From a virus, in the IMG/VR virus record IMGVR_UViG_3300023104_000006, positions 1 to 50,762 of that record: a stretch of 50,762 nucleotides of DNA; one strand, written 5' to 3'. The notes under the pieces are model-generated. The model worked only from the letters and a program-made list of their open reading frames with translations. It searched no databases and had not been told where the DNA came from. Made by a program: the position numbers and the translations under genes. Positions 46,096 through 50,762 of the stretch are shown here, one piece after another (the first letter of the stretch is position 1; each line of letters starts with the position of its first letter).

Positions 46096-46561
46096 TAACA
46101 ACGAACCCAAATACAGCCCATCACTGATTTTGCCGTTACCTGGTAAAGATGAGCGATTAGAAACTGTTAGCCAATTATCATTATACAACGGCTTGCAAGG
46201 TGAACCGGATAAAGACTTGGTTAATCATTACAAAACTGTATCTGAAATATACGCCCTTAACTTTGACAACACTGTTGAATCAACAGAGGCACTTATAAAC
46301 TCAGACGGTGCTATTGCTGAAATGTACATGGACGTTATTAAGCATGAACAGGATAAAGGCGAAAGCCCAAGATCTAAGCAACAGAAAGGACGGTTAGTAA
46401 TTATACAGAGATCAATTGAATTGCTCCGTAAATACTTTAATAAGTTTGAACAGGCAAAGCACATGTTAAAATTAAGTATCGATGAGCGTACCCGGATGTT
46501 AGTTTATATCAAAGAATTGAAAGAAGAAAACGAGAAACTTAAAAAACAGTTAAAATTTTAG
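46076..46561 (+). CDS. Hypothetical helical protein, 161 aa
   Basis: Start at ATG 46076, overlapping the helicase gene by 20 bp. It is soluble and helical, with a C-terminal coiled coil (MLVYIKELKEENEKLKKQ). No family is recognised. A role with the helicase is possible from the overlap. Confidence 0.6.
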   Translation: MKNLLFNNNEPKYSPSLILPLPGKDERLETVSQLSLYNGLQGEPDKDLVNHYKTVSEIYALNFDNTVESTEALINSDGAIAEMYMDVIKHEQDKGESPRSKQQKGRLVIIQRSIELLRKYFNKFEQAKHMLKLSIDERTRMLVYIKELKEENEKLKKQLKF

Positions 46562-46600
46562 GCCTTGATTTAGCCGATTATTTATTAAGATAGAAAGATT

Positions 46601-46810
46601 ATGAAAGCGATAGATTACGTAAAAGAAAATTATCAGGATGCTGTATGCGAAAAGCATAGAACAAGTGGTCCGATGGGAAGCCGTCATTACTTTATTTACA
46701 CCACATTTAAACAGTCTGCAAAACAACTGATCGGAGATGGTGAAACAGAAAGTAAAGCATGGGTTGATGCCAAATTGAATATTTTAGAAAGCAAAGACAA
46801 TGAGCGTTAA
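46601..46810 (+). CDS. Hypothetical protein, 69 aa
   Basis: It begins MKAIDYVKENYQDAVCEKHR and has a helix-strand-helix layout, no family recognised. Its last 11 bp overlap the Mom-like gene, suggesting that the two are made together, so it might be a partner of the modification enzyme. Confidence 0.6.
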   Translation: MKAIDYVKENYQDAVCEKHRTSGPMGSRHYFIYTTFKQSAKQLIGDGETESKAWVDAKLNILESKDNER

Positions 46811-47378
46811 GAATTACAAACCATCACTTTGCCATCGATCAGACATTAAAGATTTTATTGAAACCTGGCACTATTCCAAAAACGTCAATGGCCTTACGAT
46901 AGATTATTGTTTTCGGTTAGATGATGAAAACGGCAATTTGATTGGAGCGATGATCTACGGTAAAATAGCAATGGCTAATGTTTGGAAAAAATATACCGAA
47001 CAAGAATCCGAGTTAATAGAACTTAAAAGGTTGTGCTGCATAGACGATACACCTAAAAATACGGAGAGTTATTTTATTGGATGGACAATCAGGTATCTTA
47101 AAAAGATAAAGTCTATTAAAACGATTATAAGCTATGCTGACATGACATATAACCACGCTGGTACTATCTACAAAGCGTCAAATTTTAAACACTATGGCTT
47201 TACAGCTAAAGGTAGGGTGATTATGTATAACGATAAACGCTATCATGATAAGACTATCAGAACAAAATATAAAGGCGAATTAAAGCCTTTTGCCAGACAG
47301 ATAGCCGATGCCTTAATTGATGGATCTGCGAAATATGTAGAGACTAAAGGTAAACACGTTTATTTATATTCATTATGA
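46800..47378 (+). CDS. Mom-like (GNAT fold) DNA-modification protein
   Basis: 192 aa. The segments RLCCIDDTPKNTESYFIGW, IKTIISYADMTYNHAGTIYKASNFKHYG and the C-terminal RYHDKTIRTKYKG follow the pattern of phage Mu Mom and relatives: acyltransferase-fold enzymes that add a carbamoylmethyl-type group to adenine and make DNA resistant to restriction. It lies in the replication operon and overlaps the gene before it by 11 bp. Chemistry here is inferred from family. Confidence 0.75.
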   Translation: MSVKNYKPSLCHRSDIKDFIETWHYSKNVNGLTIDYCFRLDDENGNLIGAMIYGKIAMANVWKKYTEQESELIELKRLCCIDDTPKNTESYFIGWTIRYLKKIKSIKTIISYADMTYNHAGTIYKASNFKHYGFTAKGRVIMYNDKRYHDKTIRTKYKGELKPFARQIADALIDGSAKYVETKGKHVYLYSL

Positions 47379-47602
47379 AAAGTAGTAATAATTATTTAAT
47401 TGAAATCTGTAAGAGGTTTAAAATAGATAGGAGGTTAAAGCCTTTCTTTTACAATGGGGATTTGGTTTGTAATGATAAGTTTACCGGAATATGTACTGGC
47501 TGTGATGGGGTAGGATGCTCTGAATGTGGCTATAGAGGTAAACGAATTGTTTATTTTCCTAATCTACTCGTATCAAGAGAAGAAATAAATGCCACCCCGT
47601 AA
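47375..47602 (+). CDS. Small zinc-ribbon protein, 75 aa
   Basis: A DnaJ-type cysteine motif CTGCDGVGCSECGYRG (residues about 40-55) binds one zinc. The rest is basic. Such proteins can bind nucleic acid or partners. It overlaps the Mom-like gene and the following gene by 4 and 14 bp. Confidence 0.65.
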   Translation: MKSSNNYLIEICKRFKIDRRLKPFFYNGDLVCNDKFTGICTGCDGVGCSECGYRGKRIVYFPNLLVSREEINATP

Positions 47603-47786
47603 GATCCACGCCAATGGAAATCTATTTGAAGACCAATTAGGCAAAACTAAATACAAAGCCAAACCCCGGGAATACATCCCACCCGAATGGCTAACCGAAT
47701 ACCTACGCAAACGGGATAAAGTAATTAACCTCTTACATGAGGGTTATACAGTTGAACAGATTAAAGTAATGATGAAAGTAAAATGA
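47589..47786 (+). CDS. Hypothetical basic protein, 65 aa
   Basis: Begins MPPRKIHANGNLFEDQLGK and ends in a basic helix. No family recognised; may bind nucleic acid. Overlaps both neighbours. Confidence 0.6.
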   Translation: MPPRKIHANGNLFEDQLGKTKYKAKPREYIPPEWLTEYLRKRDKVINLLHEGYTVEQIKVMMKVK

Positions 47787-48040
47787 TTAGTAGTAAAAAA
47801 ATAGCGGAACGGGCAATACAATGCTATCCCGACAATGAGAACGAAAAAAGCGCATACATACAAGGCGCATCAATGGTAAAAGCTACATGGTGTAAATTAC
47901 AAGAAGAAGATGTAAAGAAAATGGCTAAGTGGTTCCTTCAAGGTAGCGACTTTCAAAACTTTTCTGATTTCTTAGACGAACGAGATAGGATTGAGTGCTT
48001 AAAGGAATTTTATTATTATTTAAATTCAGACGCGCAATGA
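47783..48040 (+). CDS. Hypothetical acidic protein, 85 aa
   Basis: A helical protein with DVKKMAKWFLQGSDFQNFSD and Cys. It overlaps both neighbours by 4 bp (ATGA). No family is recognised. Confidence 0.6.
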   Translation: MISSKKIAERAIQCYPDNENEKSAYIQGASMVKATWCKLQEEDVKKMAKWFLQGSDFQNFSDFLDERDRIECLKEFYYYLNSDAQ

Positions 48041-48606
48041 ATAATCTATCCAACAAACAACTATCCACCATCATGCCAGGCTACGCGCTGCCGGTTAAGA
48101 AACGTGCTAAACCCTCACGAAAGGAAGAACACATACAAACAGCCTTTTCTAAGTGGTTTAAAAGCCAATACAGAGATTTTCCATTTAAATGCGATGAAGT
48201 AGTACATAAAAGGTCTTTCGCCGCTCAGAACGTCTTAAAAAGCCAACAGTTTAAACCTGGCCATCCGGATATAAACATCCAGGTGATGCGTATGGGTTTT
48301 GGCGGGTTATATATCGAGCAAAAAAAATCATTCGAGGAACTATTCTACATAGAGAAAGAGCGATATGGTATGATGCGCCCTGGCAGTAATAACCACTTCA
48401 TTGACCAGGAAATTTACATGTGTCATTTGCGCGAACAAGGTTACTTTGCTACCTTTAGCACATCGTTAGAGCAGAGTATCTACTTCGCAGACAGATATAT
48501 TAAGGGGTTATTAATCGTGCCGCTTCCAGTTAAGTATGAGTATAACGCCAAGACCATGATGGAATATATGGGTTGTAAGCACTTTAAGCCGGTCGACTTA
48601 TTTTAA
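48037..48606 (+). CDS. VRR-type (PD-(D/E)xK) nuclease, 189 aa
   Basis: The start at ATG 48037 is set by an ATGA overlap. Segments KEEHIQTAFSKWFKSQY, then KPGHPDINIQV, GGLYIEQKKS (PD...ExK core) and a C-terminal EYNAKTMMEYMG fit the VRR_NUC fold, structure-specific nucleases of phage and host repair. Probably processes recombination or replication intermediates. Confidence 0.7.
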   Translation: MNNLSNKQLSTIMPGYALPVKKRAKPSRKEEHIQTAFSKWFKSQYRDFPFKCDEVVHKRSFAAQNVLKSQQFKPGHPDINIQVMRMGFGGLYIEQKKSFEELFYIEKERYGMMRPGSNNHFIDQEIYMCHLREQGYFATFSTSLEQSIYFADRYIKGLLIVPLPVKYEYNAKTMMEYMGCKHFKPVDLF

Positions 48607-48636
48607 CACCACATCACACCAAATAACACAAACAAG

Positions 48637-48825
48637 ATGAAAAATTACTACGAACGGGCAATAGGAAGACGCGAAGCTATATACTATTGTCAACATAAAA
48701 CAGCATGGGGATCTGGCTATAAAAATGTATTGCCGGGTGGATTGACCGAAAAAATGCTAATCCAAATGAGATGGAAATTAGTTGGGTATTGTGTTTTACG
48801 TAAATTAAATTATGGATCAGTATAA
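48637..48825 (+). CDS. Hypothetical protein, 62 aa
   Basis: A basic Tyr-rich peptide (MKNYYERAIGRREAIYYCQH), no family recognised. It overlaps the next gene by 14 bp. Confidence 0.55.
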   Translation: MKNYYERAIGRREAIYYCQHKTAWGSGYKNVLPGGLTEKMLIQMRWKLVGYCVLRKLNYGSV

Positions 48826-48982
48826 TCAAACCGGGTATCAATACAAAATAAATGAACCCGTAATTTTAAATGGAGTAGAAACTGTTATAAGTTATATTAT
48901 AAATGATGCTGTAGATGAAACATCTTATCTTATTGATGATTTCTGGTATAGCGAATCAGATTTTTCAAGAATAAAATCATAA
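48812..48982 (+). CDS. Hypothetical acidic protein, 56 aa
   Basis: ATG 48812 to TAA 48980-48982. The protein (MDQYNQTGYQYKINE start) is acidic and strand-rich, DETSYLIDDFWYSESDF. No family is recognised. It overlaps the preceding gene, so translation is likely coupled. Confidence 0.6.
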   Translation: MDQYNQTGYQYKINEPVILNGVETVISYIINDAVDETSYLIDDFWYSESDFSRIKS

Positions 48983-48983
48983 C

Positions 48984-49340
48984 ATGAAGCCACTAAAAGT
49001 AAAAATGACAACAGAGGAACTAATAACCAAAGTAACCCAATGGGCTAACGATAGAAATATTATTGATGGATGCCCACCAATTAAGCAGGCTTATAAGACT
49101 CTGGAGGAATGTGGGGAGTTGATTGAGGCGGTAGCAACACAAAACGCATCAAGGGCTGTTACTGAAGCTTTACTATCTAAAGAGCAAATCAAAGACGCTA
49201 TAGGCGACATAACCGTTACCTTAATCATCCAATGCGGTATGCAAGGCGTTGACTTTATCGAATGCCTTGAGGGTGCTTACAATGAGATTAAGGATCGTAA
49301 AGGCAGGTTGGTTAACGGGCAGTTTCAGAAAGAGGGTTGA
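48984..49340 (+). CDS. MazG-like nucleotide pyrophosphohydrolase
   Basis: 118 aa. A helical protein with LEECGELIEAV (EExxE type metal site) and later KDAIGDITVTLII (GD metal ligand), the alpha-helical NTP-pyrophosphatase pattern of MazG. Phage MazG enzymes hydrolyse NTPs or ppGpp and may prevent stringent shut-off. It follows a small gene by one base. Confidence 0.8.
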   Translation: MKPLKVKMTTEELITKVTQWANDRNIIDGCPPIKQAYKTLEECGELIEAVATQNASRAVTEALLSKEQIKDAIGDITVTLIIQCGMQGVDFIECLEGAYNEIKDRKGRLVNGQFQKEG

Positions 49341-49341
49341 T

Positions 49342-49632
49342 ATGAAAAAAGAGAACGTTACAAAAGTTATTTTTACAGTCGGGATTATTCCGGTGCTATA
49401 TATTTTAAAGGACTTGGAAAAGAAAGAAAGATATGAAGATTGCGCTGTTATTAAGTCTGTAATAGACAACTTTAACTATTCTTACAATGAAACCATACCA
49501 ACTACCATAAACGGTTTAAACGTTGGTAAGTTTATCAATGGGAATGGGCTGAGGTATGATAGTTATAAGTCTTTACTGCCGGGGTATATAACCAAGGCTT
49601 GCCTATTGCTAGAGGTACCGGTCGTTGATTAA
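49342..49632 (+). CDS. Hypothetical protein, 96 aa
   Basis: I chose ATG 49342 (an earlier in-frame start would overlap the MazG-like gene). The protein begins MKKENVTKVIFTVGIIPVL, with a hydrophobic start and basic, helical middle. No family is recognised. It is the last gene before the terminase promoter. Confidence 0.55.
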   Translation: MKKENVTKVIFTVGIIPVLYILKDLEKKERYEDCAVIKSVIDNFNYSYNETIPTTINGLNVGKFINGNGLRYDSYKSLLPGYITKACLLLEVPVVD

Positions 49633-49647
49633 TAAATAAATTGTATA

Positions 49648-49680
49648 TTTGAACTAAATTCGAAAATTACGATAAATTTA
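49648..49680 (+). promoter_or_regulatory. Promoter before the terminase genes
   Basis: TTTG (49648-49651), 21 bp, TAAATTTA (49673-49680), 4 bp before ATG 49685. The TTTG is itself the end of a TATATTTG box at 49644-49651, so two overlapping promoters may be present. Confidence 0.65.
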
Positions 49681-49684
49681 CGGA

Positions 49685-49993
49685 ATGGCACTATTCGAAA
49701 AGGGCAACCCTGGTAAACCCAAAGGTGCCGTAACAAAATCAACAAAGTTAGTTAAAGAAGTGTTCGCAGAGGTTTTTGCGGCACTTCAAGATGGTGGACC
49801 TGCATCTTTAGAAAACTGGGCTAAAGAGCAACCCACTGAATTCTATAAACTCGCCAGCAAACTAATCCCGACACAAATCAGCGGCGACCCTGATCAACCA
49901 TTGGAGATAAAAACAGACCTTTCCAAGCTATCTACAGAGGAACTATCCGCGTTAGCTACGGCTGTGGTTAAGTTAAGACCCGATGCAGATTGA
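49685..49993 (+). CDS. terS: Terminase small subunit (likely)
   Basis: 102 aa. The N-terminus FEKGNPGKPKGAVTKSTKLVKEV is the common opening of phage terminase small subunits that recognise DNA for packaging, and a helical middle and acidic C-terminal tail follow. The gene overlaps terL by 11 bp, as is usual for this pair. Confidence 0.78.
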   Translation: MALFEKGNPGKPKGAVTKSTKLVKEVFAEVFAALQDGGPASLENWAKEQPTEFYKLASKLIPTQISGDPDQPLEIKTDLSKLSTEELSALATAVVKLRPDAD

Positions 49994-50762
49994 TCTTAAC
50001 CGACTACCATCGCTATCATCTATCAAAGGTGAACTATGCAAGCGCAGGTTCTTCTACTTTGTGCAGGAGTTCTGGGAAATTATAATACCCGAAAGCGCGG
50101 TTTGGAACTGGCATATTGAGTATATATGTGACGAACTGCAAGAAATGGCATTTAGAATACGTGATAGGCAACCAAAGCTACACGACCTAATCATTAACGT
50201 GCCTCCTGGTAGCTCTAAAAGCTCTATTGTAACACAATTATTCCCTGCATGGTGTTGGACTATAGATCCGACAATACGTGCGCTTACAGGGTCTTATTCT
50301 GCGTCATTATCAACAGATCACGCCGTTAAGAGCCGGGACATCATTAAATCGGATAAATTTAGAGCGTATTTCCCTAACATTGCCATTAAACAAGATCAGG
50401 ATAATAAGACTTATTACAAAAACACTCACAACGGCGATAGATATTCAACTTCTGTAGGCGGTACGGTTACTGGTTTTCATGCTCACTTGATCGTTGTAGA
50501 TGACCCATTAAATCCAAAACAGGCGGCAAGTGAGGTTGAATTGACCAGCGCAAACCAATGGATGGATGTAACGCTATCTACTCGGAAGGTAGATAAGGCC
50601 GTTACGCCTACCATCCTGGTCATGCAGCGGCTGAGTGAGAATGACTGCACAGGTAATTGGTTAAGTAAAAAAGGCAAGTCAATAAAACACATCTGCCTAC
50701 CTGGTGAATTGAGCGATGGTGTGCGCCCGGTTGATTTAAAAGAGAAATATGTTGATGGTCTG
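49983..50762 (+). CDS. terL: Terminase large subunit, N-terminal (ATPase) part; continues at base 1
   Basis: 260 codons to the window end. Walker A VPPGSSKS (residues 73-80), Walker B LIVVDDPL (169-176), then the coupling region (LVMQRLSENDCTG). The frame continues at base 12 of the window, giving a 476-aa protein. The motor packages DNA through the portal and cuts it with the C-terminal nuclease. Start ATG 49983 is inside the small-subunit gene. Confidence 0.95.
   Translation, partial: MQIDLNRLPSLSSIKGELCKRRFFYFVQEFWEIIIPESAVWNWHIEYICDELQEMAFRIRDRQPKLHDLIINVPPGSSKSSIVTQLFPAWCWTIDPTIRALTGSYSASLSTDHAVKSRDIIKSDKFRAYFPNIAIKQDQDNKTYYKNTHNGDRYSTSVGGTVTGFHAHLIVVDDPLNPKQAASEVELTSANQWMDVTLSTRKVDKAVTPTILVMQRLSENDCTGNWLSKKGKSIKHICLPGELSDGVRPVDLKEKYVDGL
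50752..50762. repeat. Terminal direct repeat, right copy
   Basis: Identical to bases 1-11. See the left copy; the repeat marks where the circular map was opened. Confidence 0.9.

Noticed and set aside
1-50762. Integrase, excisionase or attachment site (temperate lifestyle)
   Set aside because: No tyrosine or serine recombinase motifs are seen in any frame that I could read; the tRNA-like gene is complete at both ends and is not a fragment typical of attP.
1-50762. CRISPR array
   Set aside because: No regularly spaced repeat of 24-40 bp with spacers exists; the repeats seen are isolated short copies.

Overview
This window is essentially a complete genome of a tailed, HK97-fold siphovirus-like phage that infects a member of the Bacteroidota. 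The first 11 bases (1-11) repeat as the last 11 (50752-50762). The terminase large subunit gene runs off the right end and continues in the same reading frame at the left end, so the molecule closes into a circle of about 50,751 bp. The Bacteroidota assignment rests on three things: promoters that match that phylum's consensus (TTG or TTTG, 19-21 bp spacer, TAnnTTTG) at many sites on both strands, A-rich leaders without clear Shine-Dalgarno sequences, and protein families typical of Bacteroidota phages (DUF2693-like, DUF4373-like, DUF4326-like). I see no integrase, excisionase or partition gene, so a virulent lifestyle is most likely.

Packaging and structural module (49342-20699, through the origin of coordinates, + strand): small and large terminase, small regulators, a homing-type HNH/AP2 endonuclease behind a terminator-like leader, portal, prohead protease, major capsid protein, head-tail connector and adaptor, gp10-like protein, tail terminator, two tail-tube-like proteins, a tail-assembly chaperone pair joined by a clear -1 frameshift site (A9 at 13204-13212), tape measure (1244 aa), distal tail protein and tail-tip/fibre proteins. 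A leftward cassette (3738-6388) interrupts it with two glycosyltransferases, one of them two-domain, a ribbon-helix-helix-like protein and two unknowns.

Middle accessory region (20755-32075): a leftward group comprises an orphan C5-cytosine methyltransferase, an unusual 149-nt tRNA-Leu-like RNA with its own consensus promoter, a Bacteroidota-phage protein of unknown function and a small membrane protein. A rightward unit follows. It encodes fibres with Sec signal peptides, membrane proteins, a candidate single-gene spanin, further fibres, an SGNH esterase, a promoter-sORF-terminator unit, an M15 peptidase endolysin and a holin-like protein.

Leftward early-type operon (37749-32122): about 15 small, tightly overlapping genes, including tiny membrane peptides, a putative Cro-like regulator, a DUF7352-like protein and an HNH nuclease. 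A divergent control region (37750-37922) separates it from the rightward early and replication operon (37923-49340). That operon holds a Rad52/Sak-like annealing protein, a YqaJ-like exonuclease, an SSB-like protein, a beta-class DNA methyltransferase, an HTH protein, a GIY-YIG nuclease, a DUF4373 protein, a DnaB/Twinkle-like helicase, a Mom-like DNA-modification protein, a VRR-type nuclease and a MazG-like protein.

The most unusual points are the long tRNA-like RNA, a 22-bp element repeated in distant intergenic regions (one copy sits at the same distance from a -10-type box as the related copy at the tRNA promoter), promoters fused directly to start codons (predicting leaderless mRNAs), and secreted fibre proteins.
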